Origin: an uncultured Archangium sp.
GTDB lineage: Bacteria; Myxococcota; Myxococcia; Myxococcales; Myxococcaceae
Assembly: GCA_946479335.1 (NCBI GenBank)
Contig: CAMLFP010000001.1
Location: 10,765 to 74,764 of the forward strand
DNA length: 64,000 bases
Direction: 5' to 3'
Below are positions 26,431 to 35,775 of the stretch, piece by piece. Both the position numbers and the translations under genes were made by a program. The notes beneath the pieces are model-generated. The model had not been told where the DNA came from, searched no databases, and saw only the letters and a program-made list of their open reading frames with translations. Position 1 is the stretch's first letter; every line of letters starts with the position of its first letter.

Positions 26431-28052
26431 GGCGACGCCCCCTGCCCGGCGGCCGGCGGAGGTGGCAACGGGCGCGCCGACAACACCGCCTCGATGTACG
26501 CGTCGGGCGAGTGCAGCGCGTCGGCGGTGGCGCGCGTGTACCGCAGCACCCGCTCCGCGTTCACCGCGAGGGCCACGCCGCACAGGATGAGCGCCAGCAC
26601 CGCGGCGATCTCCACGCTCTTGAGCTGCGGCGCTCCGTGCGCGCCCGACGACCAGAAGTGACGGATGCCCGCGCGCGTCAGCGCCACGGTGGCGGCCAGG
26701 CCCGCGAGCAACAGCAGCGCGAAGAGCGCCCACCGCGCGCCCGCCACGTCGCCGCCCTCGCCCAGCGCGGCCTTCAACAGCGAGAACTTGGCGATGAAGC
26801 CCGAGAGCGGCGGCAGGCCGGCCACCAGCACCGTGCAGGCCATGAAGGCGAGGCCCAGCACCGCCAGCGACACCGGCACCACGCGGCCCACCAGCGGCAG
26901 CTCGTCGTCGTCGAGGTTGGTGTCTTCGTCGGGCGCGAAGTCGACGTCGCGCAGGCGCGGGCGGCTCTCGGCGCCGATGCGCTCCACCAGCTCCACCAGC
27001 AGGAACAGCGCGCTCACCGCCAGCGTCGCGCTCAGCAGGTAGAACAGCGCGGCCGAGGTGAGCGCGTGGGTGCCCCCGCCCAGCGCCGCCAACAAGGTGC
27101 CCGACGACACCACGATGGAGAACGCCGCGATGCGCCCCAGCTTCGTCGACGCCGCGAGGCCCAGCGCGCCGAACGCGAGGGTGGCCAGCCCGCCGTACAC
27201 GAAGACCTCCTCACCGAAGCGCGGCGCGCCGTCATCGGTGGAGGGGAAGAGGAGCGTCCACATGCGCAGCAGCGTGTAGAGGCCGACCTTGGTCATCACC
27301 GCGAAGAGCGCCGCGACGGGCGCGCTGGTGGCGGTGTACGCGGGCAGCAGCCACGCGTTGAGCGGCCACATCGCCGCCTTGATGAGGAAGGCCGTCGCCA
27401 GCAGCGCCACGCCCGCGAGCAGCAGCCCGCGATCTCCCGACGGCACCAGCGCGAACTTCGCCGCCACGTCGGCCATCGAGAGCGTGCCGATGACTCCGTA
27501 CAGCACCGCGAGGCCGATCAAGAACAGCGACGACGCGAGCAGGTTCACCGCGAGGTAGTGCAGCCCGGAGTGCACGCGCGGCCAGCCGGTGCCGTGCAAC
27601 TGCAGGCCGTACGACGCCGCGAGCATCACCTCGAAGAAGACGAAGAGGTTGAAGAAGTCTCCGGTGAGGAAGGCGCCGTTGAGCCCCATCAACTGAATCT
27701 GGAACAGCACGTGAAACGAGACGCCCGCGCGCGCCCAGCCCGCTTCGGAATAGAGCGCCGCGCAGCAGCTCACCACGCCCACCAGCACCAGCATCAGCAC
27801 CGACAGCCGGTCGGCCACCAGCACGATGCCGAACGGCGCCTGCCAGTTGCCCGCGAGGTACACGCCGGGGCCGCCGTCTCCGTCGACGAGCGCCATGATC
27901 GCCGCCGCCACCGCGAGGCCCACGAAGGTCGAGGCGACGCTGACCAGCGACCGCGCACGGCGGCGCTGCTCGCCCAGCAGCAACAACAGCGCGGTAGTCA
28001 CCAGCGGCAACACCACCGGCACCACCAGCAGGTGCGAGAGGAGCGACTTCAT
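26427..28052 (-). CDS. mrpD: Mrp Na+/H+ antiporter subunit D
   Basis: 541 residues, proton-pumping complex I ND2/ND4-like family with about 14 membrane helices. It has the conserved motif LIKAAMWPLNAWLLPAYTATSAPVAAL, with the lysine of the transport path, and GLPPLSGFIAKFSLL. There is an acidic insert (FAPDEDTNLDDDELPLV) in a loop near residue 380. ATG 28052 overlaps the mrpC stop. Confidence 0.92.
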   Translation of the reverse strand: MKSLLSHLLVVPVVLPLVTTALLLLLGEQRRRARSLVSVASTFVGLAVAAAIMALVDGDGGPGVYLAGNWQAPFGIVLVADRLSVLMLVLVGVVSCCAALYSEAGWARAGVSFHVLFQIQLMGLNGAFLTGDFFNLFVFFEVMLAASYGLQLHGTGWPRVHSGLHYLAVNLLASSLFLIGLAVLYGVIGTLSMADVAAKFALVPSGDRGLLLAGVALLATAFLIKAAMWPLNAWLLPAYTATSAPVAALFAVMTKVGLYTLLRMWTLLFPSTDDGAPRFGEEVFVYGGLATLAFGALGLAASTKLGRIAAFSIVVSSGTLLAALGGGTHALTSAALFYLLSATLAVSALFLLVELVERIGAESRPRLRDVDFAPDEDTNLDDDELPLVGRVVPVSLAVLGLAFMACTVLVAGLPPLSGFIAKFSLLKAALGEGGDVAGARWALFALLLLAGLAATVALTRAGIRHFWSSGAHGAPQLKSVEIAAVLALILCGVALAVNAERVLRYTRATADALHSPDAYIEAVLSARPLPPPPAAGQGASP

Positions 28053-28393
28053 GCGTCCTCCTTCGTGCCGTCGACGTGATCGGTGCCGCTCAGGCCGCGC
28101 GAGGCGAGCAGCAACACCAGGAACAGCGCGGTGGTGGCGAAGCCGATGACGATGGCGGTCAGCACCAACGACTGCGGCATCGGGTCGGTGTAGTGCTCGA
28201 GATCCATCGGCACGCCGTCGCGCAGCAGCGGCGGCTTGTCGGTGAAGATGCTGCCCACGCTGAAGATGAAGAGGTTCACCGCGTACGAGAGCAGCGTGAA
28301 GCCCATGATGACCTGGAAGGTGCGCGGCCTCAGCACGAGCCACACGCCCGCGCCGCCCAGCACCCCGATGACCGACGCGAGCACCGCCTCCAT
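28049..28393 (-). CDS. mrpC: Mrp Na+/H+ antiporter subunit C
   Basis: 114 residues, NuoK/MnhC family: three membrane helices, LRPRTFQVIMGFTLLSYAVNLFIF, and DPMPQSLVLTAIVIGFATTALFL, which is diagnostic of MnhC. The stop of mrpA (TAG) directly abuts its ATG. Its own stop overlaps mrpD. Confidence 0.92.
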   Translation of the reverse strand: MEAVLASVIGVLGGAGVWLVLRPRTFQVIMGFTLLSYAVNLFIFSVGSIFTDKPPLLRDGVPMDLEHYTDPMPQSLVLTAIVIGFATTALFLVLLLASRGLSGTDHVDGTKEDA

Positions 28394-31285
28394 CTAGCGA
28401 CCCTCCCCGTTCTCGAGCGTGCGCTGCGCGCGCAGCGACTGGTGCGCCAGCGCGGTGAGGATCAGCAGCGTCGCGCCCACCACCACCGAGAAGACGCCGA
28501 GGTCGAAGAACGTCGCGCTCGGCAGGTGCACCTCACCCACCAGCGGCAGCGAGACGTGCAGCACGTGCGTGGTGAGAAACGGGTAGCCCACCGCGAGCGA
28601 GCCCAGGCCGGTGCCCACGGCGAGCAGCAGGCCTCCCGCGATCCACCACGCGGGCCGGAGGTCGGTGCGCCCCTCGACCCACTGCGTGCCCGACGCGAGG
28701 TACTGCATCAGCATGGCGATGGCGACGATGAGGCCCGCCACGAAGCCGCCTCCGGGTGCGTCGTGCCCGCGGAAGAAGAGGTGCGCCGCCACCACCAGCG
28801 ACACCGGCAGCAGCAGCCGCGCGATGACCGCCGGCACCATCATGTACCCGCGCGCGGCCTCGTCGGCGCTGTGCGGCTTCACGAGGTCGGTGACGATGTC
28901 GGCCGGCAGCTCGCGCTGCTGCCGCGGCTGCTCGAGGCTCTCGGTCGGCGGGCGGAAGCGCCGCAGCAGCGCGTAGACCGTCAGCGCGACGGCCCCCAGC
29001 ACGGTGATCTCCCCGATGGTGTCGAACGCGCGGAAGTCGACCAGCATCACGTTGACCACGTTGTGCCCGCCGCCTCCCGGCAACGCCTGCGCGAGGAAGA
29101 ACGGCGAGATGCTCAGCGGCGCCGGCCGCGTCAGCATGGCGTACGACAGCGCGGCGAGGCCGCCTCCCGCGCTCACCGCCAGCAGCATGTCGCGCGTGCG
29201 TCGCGCGCGGTCGCGCAGCGTCAACTTCACCGACACCTCGCGGCGCGGCGGCAACCAGCGCAGCCCGAGGAGCAACAGCGTGGTGGTGACCACCTCCACC
29301 ACGATCTGCGTGAGCGCGAGGTCGGGCGCGGAGAACCACACGAACGTCACGCAGGTGACGAGGCCCGCGCCGCCCATCAGGGTGATCGCCGCCAACCGGT
29401 GGAACTTGGCCATCACCGCCGCGCCCACCGCGCACACCGCGCCGATGACCCACAGCAACACGAACGCCGGAGACGCGACGAGCCGCTCACGCTCGCCCCA
29501 CACCAGCGGCACGCCGCGCCCCGCCAGCAGCGCCAACACCAGCGCCACGCCGATGATGGCGAACATCTGCGTCTGCAGCCGCCGCGTGCTGAACACCCGC
29601 AGCGCCGCCCGCGACCAGCGCGTGAGGTTGATGAGCAGCCGCTCGAAGAAGCGCCGCCCGTTGAGGCGCGCCACGACCGGAGGGTTCTGCAGCGCGCCGC
29701 TCCGTTGCCGGTCGCGCAGCCAGCGGTAGCCGAGGACGCCCGCGACGATGGCCACCAGGCTCATCACCACCGGCAGGTTGAAGCCGTGCCACAGCGCGAG
29801 GTCGTACTCGGGCAGCACGCCGCCCACGACGGGCCGCGCCGCGGCGGCGAGGAAGGGGCCGATCGACGGCGCCGGCGCCACGCCCACCACCAGGCACGTC
29901 AGCACCAGCAGCGCGATGGGCAGGCGCATCCACCTCGGGGCCTCTTCGGGTTCGCGCGGCAGGTCAGTCGCCAGCGCGCCGAAGAAGACGCCGTACCCGA
30001 AGCGCAGCGAGTACACGACGGCGAACACCGCGGCGACGGTCGCCAGCACCGGGAGGCCGATCTCCACCCACGGGTGCGAGGTGAGGAAGACCGTCTCCGC
30101 GAAGAACATCTCCTTCGAGAGGAAGCCGTTGAGCAGCGGCACGCCGGCCATCGCGCCGCTCGCCAGCAGCGCCAGCACGCCGGTGTTCGGCATCACGCGC
30201 AGCAGCCCGCTCAACCGGCGGATGTCACGCGTGCCCGTCTCGTGATCGATGACCCCCGCGGCCATGAACAGCGACGCCTTGAAGGTGGCGTGGTTCATCA
30301 GGTGGAAGACGCCGGCCACCGTCGCCAGCGGGCTGTTGAGGCCGAAGAGCAGCGTGATGAGCCCGAGGTGGCTGATGGTCGAGTACGCCAGCACGCGCTT
30401 CAGGTCGTGCTGGAACATCGCGATGTACGCGCCCGCCAGCAGCGTGGTGATGCCCGCGCCGCTCACCAGCCAGAACCACAGCTCGGTGCCCGAGAGCACC
30501 GGCCACAGCCGCGCGAGGAGGAACACGCCCGCCTTCACCATGGTCGCGGAGTGCAGGTACGCAGAGACCGGCGTCGGCGCGGCCATCGCGCGCGGCAGCC
30601 AGAAGTGAAACGGGAACTGCGCGCTCTTGGTGAACGCGCCCAGCAGCACCAGCAGCAGCGCCACCGGGTACAGCGCGTGGCCGCGCACCCGGTCACCCGC
30701 GGCGAGCACCGCGTCGAGATCGAAGCTGCCCGCGATGTGCCCCAGCACCACCACACCGCCCAGCAGCGCCAGCCCGCCCGCGCCGGTGACGGTCAACGCC
30801 ATGCGCGCGCCGCGCTGCGCGTCCTTGCGGTGGTGCCAGTACCCGATGAGGAGGAACGAGATGAGGCTGGTCAGCTCCCAGAAGACGACCAGCTGCACCA
30901 GGTTGCCCGCGAAGACGACGCCCAGCATCGCGCCCATGAAGGCGAGGAAGAACGCGTAGAAGCGCGCCACCGGATCATCGGGCGACATGTAGTAGCGCGC
31001 GTAGAGCGCCACCAACGTGCCGATGACCGTCACCAGCACGGCGAACATCCACGCGAAGCCGTCGACGCGCAGCACCAGCTCGAGCCCCAGCGACGGCACC
31101 CACGAGACGGTCTCGCGGATGACGCCGCCGTCGCGCACGCGCGGAAAGAGGCTGAAGACACCGCCCGCGCACGTCGCCGACACCAGCACCGCGCCGATGG
31201 CCAGCGCGGTGCGCGCACGCGTAGGCAACAGCGCGGAGATCGCACTGCCGACGAACGGCACGAGCAACAGGGCGACCACGGGCAT
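28394..31285 (-). CDS. mrpA: Mrp Na+/H+ antiporter subunit A fused to B
   Basis: 963 residues. The N-terminal 650 residues are the NuoL-like antiporter module (FWELTSLISFLLIGYWHHRKDAQRGAR, QFPFHFWLPRAMAAPTPVSAYLHSATMVKAG, DLKRVLAYSTISHLGLI). Then come the MnhA C-terminal part and an MnhB-like end (FDTIGEITVLGAVALTVYALLRRF, LFFRGHDAPGGGFVAGL), so A and B are one polypeptide, as in several proteobacteria. It forms the core of the seven-function Mrp complex that exports Na+ for protons. ATG 31285 is preferred over GTG 31291 because GGGAG sits 5 bases before it. First gene of the operon. Confidence 0.92.
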   Translation of the reverse strand: MPVVALLLVPFVGSAISALLPTRARTALAIGAVLVSATCAGGVFSLFPRVRDGGVIRETVSWVPSLGLELVLRVDGFAWMFAVLVTVIGTLVALYARYYMSPDDPVARFYAFFLAFMGAMLGVVFAGNLVQLVVFWELTSLISFLLIGYWHHRKDAQRGARMALTVTGAGGLALLGGVVVLGHIAGSFDLDAVLAAGDRVRGHALYPVALLLVLLGAFTKSAQFPFHFWLPRAMAAPTPVSAYLHSATMVKAGVFLLARLWPVLSGTELWFWLVSGAGITTLLAGAYIAMFQHDLKRVLAYSTISHLGLITLLFGLNSPLATVAGVFHLMNHATFKASLFMAAGVIDHETGTRDIRRLSGLLRVMPNTGVLALLASGAMAGVPLLNGFLSKEMFFAETVFLTSHPWVEIGLPVLATVAAVFAVVYSLRFGYGVFFGALATDLPREPEEAPRWMRLPIALLVLTCLVVGVAPAPSIGPFLAAAARPVVGGVLPEYDLALWHGFNLPVVMSLVAIVAGVLGYRWLRDRQRSGALQNPPVVARLNGRRFFERLLINLTRWSRAALRVFSTRRLQTQMFAIIGVALVLALLAGRGVPLVWGERERLVASPAFVLLWVIGAVCAVGAAVMAKFHRLAAITLMGGAGLVTCVTFVWFSAPDLALTQIVVEVVTTTLLLLGLRWLPPRREVSVKLTLRDRARRTRDMLLAVSAGGGLAALSYAMLTRPAPLSISPFFLAQALPGGGGHNVVNVMLVDFRAFDTIGEITVLGAVALTVYALLRRFRPPTESLEQPRQQRELPADIVTDLVKPHSADEAARGYMMVPAVIARLLLPVSLVVAAHLFFRGHDAPGGGFVAGLIVAIAMLMQYLASGTQWVEGRTDLRPAWWIAGGLLLAVGTGLGSLAVGYPFLTTHVLHVSLPLVGEVHLPSATFFDLGVFSVVVGATLLILTALAHQSLRAQRTLENGEGR

Positions 31286-31368
31286 GGTCACTCCCGTTTA
31301 CCTCGTGCGCACCGGCGCATCGCGACGAATCTCCCCGAGCGCCCGCGCATTCGGGCTGCGCGGCGGCG

Positions 31369-33585
31369 TCAGCTCAACGCCTTGCGCAGCACCGCCAGCA
31401 TCACGTCGGCGGTGTACGGCTTGGGCACGAAGTAGCGGACGCCCGCGTCGACCGCGCGCGCGACGTTGCCGTTGGCCGCCAGCCCGCTCGACCCCACGAT
31501 GCGCACCTCGGGGTTGATGGCGCGCAGCGCGAGAATGGTGGCGGGCCCATCCATCACCGGCATCGTCATGTCGGTCAGCACCACGGCGATCTCCCCGCGG
31601 TGCTGCGCGTAGACGGCCACCGCCTCGGCGCCGTTCGCCGCCACCATCACCCGGTACCCGTGGCGCTCGAGCGTGCGCGTCGCCACCGTGCGGATCGGCG
31701 CCTCATCGTCGACCACCAGCACCAGCTCTCCGTTGCCGCGGGGCGGCGGCTCGGGCGCCCGCGAGGCCGCGCCATCACCCACCGTGCGCTGCGCGGGGAG
31801 GTAGACCTTGAAGCGCGTGCCCTTGCCCAGCTCGCTGTAGACGTGGATGAAGCCGTGGTGCTGGCGCACCAGCGCGTGCACCGTCGACAAGCCGAGGCCG
31901 GTGCCCTTCCCCACCTCCTTGGTGGTGAAGAACGGCTCGAAGATGTGCTCCAGCACCTCGGGCGCCATGCCGACGCCGGTGTCTTCGACGCGCAACAACA
32001 CGTACGGCCCGGGCTTCGCCTCGAGGTTCATCTCTGCGTACGCCTCGTCGAGCTGCACGTGCTCCACCGCGATGGTGAGCGTGCCGCCGTTCGGCATCGC
32101 GTCGCGCGCGTTGACGCAGAGGTTGGTGAGGAGCTGGTTCAGCTGGGTGCGATCGCCCTCCACGGTCCACTCGCGCGGCGCGACGTGCACCTGCAGGGTG
32201 ATGTTCTTGGGGAACGTGTCGCGGAGGATCTGCTGCACGTCGATCACCACGTGCTTGAGCTCCACCGGCACGCGCACGCCGTCGGCGCCCCGCGCGAACG
32301 AGAGGAGCTGCTTGACCATGTCGGCCCCGCGCTCGGCGCTGCGTTGCAGCAACGCCAGGTCTTCCGCGCGCTCCGGGTCGGGCTCGTCGTAGGCCAGCGC
32401 CGAGGCGGTCATCACGATGGGCGCGAAGACGTTGTTGAGGTCGTGCGCGATGCCGCCGGCCAGCGTGCCCAGGCTCTCCAGCCGCTGCGCGCGGAGGAAC
32501 TGCTTCTCGAGGGTCTTCTTCTCGGTGATGTCGCTGTTGATGCAGAGCACCGACTTCGGCTTGCCCTCCGGGTCGCGCAGCACGGTCCACCGGCCGTCGA
32601 CGACGAGCTGCCGGCCATCGCGGGCGCGCTGCCGGAGCTCGCCGCGCCACTCCCCCGCCTCCAACACGCTCGCGGTCGCGGCCTCGAAGCTCGCGTGCTC
32701 CGCCTCCGGGTACAGGAGGTCACGCGAGCTGCGGCCCACCGCGTGCGACGCTGGCCAGCCGTATGAACGCTCGGCGCCCTTGCTCCAGTAGATGATGTTG
32801 TGGGCCAGATCGCGCACGAAGATCGCGTCTTGCGCGTGGTCGAGCAGCGTCGCTTGTTCGAGGAGGCGCTCATCGGCCTGCTTGCGCGCCGTGATGTCTC
32901 GAAAGTGCACCGCGATGCCCTCTTGCGACGGCGTGACGCGCACGTCGAACCAGCCCTCGAGCGGCGGGAAGTAGACCTCGAAGGCGCCCGGCACCCGGAG
33001 ATCCCGCGTCCGCGTGAACTCCACTTCGACGATGGTCCCCAGCGCGTCGGGGAACTGCTCCCACACCACGGTGCCCACGAGCTCGCTCGCGGTGTGCCGC
33101 ATCAACTGCGCCGCGGCGCGGTTGCAGTACGTGAAGCGCCACTGCTCATCGAGCGTGTAGAAGGCCTCGCCCATGCGGTCGAGCGCGTCTTGCAGGTTCT
33201 CGGCGATGCCCGACACCCGGCGCGACTCGGTGCAGTCGAGCAAGAACAGCGCGTGCCCCTCTGCACACGGCGTGAGGCGCACCCGCAGCCAGAGCTCGCC
33301 GAACGGCACCAGCCCCTCGGAGTCGCCCTCGACGACGCGCGCGCTGGCGACCCACTCGGTGAGCGGCCCCGACGCCCCGGGGATGCGCTCTTCCGTGACC
33401 TGACGCCCGAGGAGCGCCGCCCGGGTCACCCCCAGCAGCACCTCCGCCCGCGCGTTCATCGCCTCCACGGAGCCCTCCGGCGAGAGCAACACCAACCCCT
33501 CCGAGAGCCGGTCGAACGACACGCCCAGCCAGTCGCGCGCCCGCTGCGCCGGCGTCTCGAACTCCGCCTCGGGTGCTGACCCCAT
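31369..33585 (-). CDS. Hybrid histidine kinase with three PAS domains and a receiver
   Basis: 738 residues, soluble. PAS-like units lie at about 20-120, 125-235 and 240-360 (the last ends with a PAC motif VLCINSDITEKK). A HisKA domain follows with His381 (GGIAHDLNN), then HATPase_c (DTGVGM, GTGLGLSTVHALV) and a C-terminal receiver with D672 (VVLTDMTMPVMDG). The HDLNN-type H-box is typical of myxobacterial and cyanobacterial hybrid kinases. The start ATG 33585 has GGAGGT 8 bases upstream; an earlier in-frame start (33675) is less likely. No partner regulator is adjacent, so it is an orphan. Confidence 0.92.
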   Translation of the reverse strand: MGSAPEAEFETPAQRARDWLGVSFDRLSEGLVLLSPEGSVEAMNARAEVLLGVTRAALLGRQVTEERIPGASGPLTEWVASARVVEGDSEGLVPFGELWLRVRLTPCAEGHALFLLDCTESRRVSGIAENLQDALDRMGEAFYTLDEQWRFTYCNRAAAQLMRHTASELVGTVVWEQFPDALGTIVEVEFTRTRDLRVPGAFEVYFPPLEGWFDVRVTPSQEGIAVHFRDITARKQADERLLEQATLLDHAQDAIFVRDLAHNIIYWSKGAERSYGWPASHAVGRSSRDLLYPEAEHASFEAATASVLEAGEWRGELRQRARDGRQLVVDGRWTVLRDPEGKPKSVLCINSDITEKKTLEKQFLRAQRLESLGTLAGGIAHDLNNVFAPIVMTASALAYDEPDPERAEDLALLQRSAERGADMVKQLLSFARGADGVRVPVELKHVVIDVQQILRDTFPKNITLQVHVAPREWTVEGDRTQLNQLLTNLCVNARDAMPNGGTLTIAVEHVQLDEAYAEMNLEAKPGPYVLLRVEDTGVGMAPEVLEHIFEPFFTTKEVGKGTGLGLSTVHALVRQHHGFIHVYSELGKGTRFKVYLPAQRTVGDGAASRAPEPPPRGNGELVLVVDDEAPIRTVATRTLERHGYRVMVAANGAEAVAVYAQHRGEIAVVLTDMTMPVMDGPATILALRAINPEVRIVGSSGLAANGNVARAVDAGVRYFVPKPYTADVMLAVLRKALS

Positions 33586-33733
33586 CGCGAACGACCTCCG
33601 TGATTCGATTGGTGCGAAGGCCGCATCTTGGAGCGACCGCGCGCGAAGGTGAAGCGCCGCCGCACCTCGAGGCACCGCCGGGTAACGGCCTTCACGGGTC
33701 GCTGCGGGGGGCGTTGAGCGCGGGGGCCGCGGC

Positions 33734-34000
33734 TCAGTCGCGGTCGACGGTGGGCGAACCCTGGATGGCGGAGATGGCGCTCATGCCGATGCTCTGCAGC
33801 ATCGACTTCATCATCTCCTGCTGATCAGGGTCGCTCGCGTTGTCGAGCGCCGCCTGGATGACCGCCTTGCCCGAGGTGCCCGGAGCGCTGGTCGCCGTCG
33901 AGGCCGTCAACTTGTCGGAGAACGCCACCGACGACGCGCGCGTGGTGCCCGTGGACTGGAGCGAGAGCTGCGGAGAGACAGTGCCAAGGGTGACGTTCAT
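33734..34000 (-). CDS. Small conserved-looking protein of unknown function
   Basis: 88 residues from ATG 34000 (MNVTLGTVSPQLSLQSTG...). It is Ser/Thr-rich in the first half with a helical C-terminal half (DPDQQEMMKSMLQSIGMSAISAIQG). No signal peptide, membrane segment or recognised domain. It diverges from the Spo0M-like gene across a 121-base gap containing a 10-base-arm inverted repeat. It is supported by codon usage and sensible amino acid composition only. Confidence 0.5.
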   Translation of the reverse strand: MNVTLGTVSPQLSLQSTGTTRASSVAFSDKLTASTATSAPGTSGKAVIQAALDNASDPDQQEMMKSMLQSIGMSAISAIQGSPTVDRD

Positions 34001-34042
34001 CGGACCCATGCTGCTGCAACAGCGGCACGGCAGGCAACTCCC

Positions 34043-34079
34043 CCCCGCGCGCCCGATTTTCCTGCACACGCGCGCGGGG
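34043..34079. repeat. Inverted repeat with perfect 10-base arms between divergent genes
   Basis: CCCCGCGCGC (34043-34052) and GCGCGCGGGG (34070-34079) flank a 17-base AT-richer loop. It lies between the start codons of two divergent genes (34000 and 34122). It could be an operator or a hairpin in the leader. Very GC-rich arms make chance occurrence possible in this genome. Confidence 0.4.
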
Positions 34080-34121
34080 CGTCGGGTCTCACCGGCACCA
34101 ACCACTCACCCGGAGCAGACA

Positions 34122-34598
34122 ATGGGCTTTTTCGACAAGGCGAAGCACTTCATGGGCGGCCACGGCGTCAAGGTCGCGAACACCATCATCGAGAAGCAGC
34201 CGGCCATCGGCGCGTCGATGCCCATCACCGACACGGTGGTGAAGGGCAAGTTCAACGTGTCGGCCGAGAAGGAGTGCGAGGTGCTCTCGATGCGCGCCGC
34301 CATCGTCGCGGAGTACACGCACCCCGACGGCCGCGTGGAGAGCCTGGAGCTGGGCGCCGACGTCTTCCCCGAGCCCAACACCTCGCGCAGCGACGACATG
34401 CTCAAGTACCCCTACACGCTGAAGCCCGGCACGGAGCAGGAGGACTTCTTCATCATCCACATGAACAAGGACATCCCCACCGCGCTGGGCGAGCGCGGCT
34501 GGCCGAAGGAGAAGGCCCGCGTCTTCGTGAAGACCATGGTCGACGTGAAGGGCTCGCCGTTCGACCCCGAGACGAAGAACGAGCTCCGCCTCGTCTGA
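34122..34598 (+). CDS. Spo0M-like (arrestin-fold) protein
   Basis: 158 residues from ATG 34122 with GGAG at 34112-34115. The start MGFFDKAKHF resembles Spo0M/SpoOM family N-termini, and the ending VKGSPFDPETKNELRLV resembles the Spo0M C-terminus. The central part is beta-rich (VVKGKFNVSAEKECEVLSMR, AIVAEYTHPDGRVESLELG). Spo0M proteins have an arrestin-like fold and influence sporulation or cell-envelope behaviour in Bacillus. The assignment is by short motif resemblance and should be treated as tentative. Its stop abuts the stop of the cyclase gene on the other strand. Confidence 0.5.
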   Translation: MGFFDKAKHFMGGHGVKVANTIIEKQPAIGASMPITDTVVKGKFNVSAEKECEVLSMRAAIVAEYTHPDGRVESLELGADVFPEPNTSRSDDMLKYPYTLKPGTEQEDFFIIHMNKDIPTALGERGWPKEKARVFVKTMVDVKGSPFDPETKNELRLV

Positions 34599-35771
34599 CT
34601 ACGCCAGCGTGAAGACCTCGGCCGGCGCCGCCACGCCTGAGAGCGGGTGGGCGCCGAGCGCGCGGGTCTCCACGCCCGGCACCTGTTGAACGAACGCCGC
34701 GCTCATCACCAGCGGCACCCCGAGCGTCTTGCAGAGCCCCTCGAGCCGCGCGGCCTCGTTCACCGACGCGCCGATGACGGTGAAGTCGAGCCGCTCGCGC
34801 GCGCCGATGTTCCCGTACATCACCTCGCCCACGTGGAGCGCGACGCCCATCTCCAGCGGCGCGTCACCGTGGGCCCGCCGCTCGACGTTGAGCGCCGCCA
34901 ACGCCGCGCGCGCGTCGTGCGCCGCCGCTAGCGCCCGCCGGCACGGGCCCGCGATGTCGTCACCCTCGACGGGGAAGATGGCCAGCACCGCGTCACCCAC
35001 GAACTTGAGGATCTCGCCACCGCTGGGCTCGATGACGCCGGCCACCGCCTCGAAGTAGCGGTCGAGCAACGCGACCAGCTCGCGCGGAGAGACCTGCTCG
35101 CTCAAGCGCGTGAAGCCGCGCATGTCGGAGTACCAGAGCGCCGCGCGAATCACCTCGCCGGTGCCGCGACGGAAGCTGCCCGCCAACACGCGGCTCGCGG
35201 CGTTGCGCCCGAGGTAGGTCCGCAACAGCCCGCCCAGCGCCGCGCGCTGCGAACTCAACTCCACCGACATCGCCAGCACCGGCGCCATCGCCTCCAGGGC
35301 CTCGAGCTGCGCCTCGGTGAAGCCGCCCGGCGCGCTGGTCGCCACCGAGAGGGCGCCGAGCTCGCCGCGCGAGAAGCGCAGCGGGTGCAGCACGTACTCC
35401 GTCGCGCCCAACGCCTGCGCGCGCGCGAGGGCGGGGAAGCGCGCGAGCGCCTCGGGCAACTGGCAGCGCAGCGGCTGACGGTGTTGGTACACCCACTCCA
35501 CCGGGCTCCCGCGGAACGCGTCAGACGCGAAGATGTCGTGCGGAAGTTCGCGGCTGCGCAGCGGCGCGCCACGCACCCACTCCACCTCGAGCGCCGCGAC
35601 CTCCGGGTGCAAGGTGGGCACGCTGGTGCTGACGCGCACCAGCGGCACGCCCTCCGCGACCACCGCTTCGGCGAGCTCCTTCACCAACCCGAGCTCCGGC
35701 CGCTCGAGCGTCGGGTCGGAGAGCACCCGCATCATCGCGGCGATGTAGCGCTGCGCTTCGGTGCTGGGCAT
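34599..35771 (-). CDS. Class III adenylate cyclase with N-terminal GAF-like domain
   Basis: 390 residues. Residues 30-180 form a GAF-like sensory domain (LVKELAEAVVAEGVPLVRVS, GELGALSVATSAPGGFTEAQLEALEAMAPVLAMSVE). A class III cyclase domain follows at 200-390. Metal ligands D216 (WYSDMRGF) and D260 (KFVGDAVLAIF), purine-specifying K256 and D329 (LDFTVIG), and transition-state N338 and R342 are present, so the substrate should be ATP rather than GTP. Start ATG 35771. It lies 4 bases downstream of the lipase-like gene's stop and is probably co-transcribed with it. Confidence 0.9.
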   Translation of the reverse strand: MPSTEAQRYIAAMMRVLSDPTLERPELGLVKELAEAVVAEGVPLVRVSTSVPTLHPEVAALEVEWVRGAPLRSRELPHDIFASDAFRGSPVEWVYQHRQPLRCQLPEALARFPALARAQALGATEYVLHPLRFSRGELGALSVATSAPGGFTEAQLEALEAMAPVLAMSVELSSQRAALGGLLRTYLGRNAASRVLAGSFRRGTGEVIRAALWYSDMRGFTRLSEQVSPRELVALLDRYFEAVAGVIEPSGGEILKFVGDAVLAIFPVEGDDIAGPCRRALAAAHDARAALAALNVERRAHGDAPLEMGVALHVGEVMYGNIGARERLDFTVIGASVNEAARLEGLCKTLGVPLVMSAAFVQQVPGVETRALGAHPLSGVAAPAEVFTLA

Positions 35772-35775
35772 CACG

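Noticed and set aside
28076..31435. A very long open frame on the plus strand opposite the Mrp operon (over 1,100 codons)
   Set aside because: It is a GC-bias shadow: extreme Arg/His/Gln/Glu composition, no domain, and directly antisense to well-conserved mrpA and mrpC.
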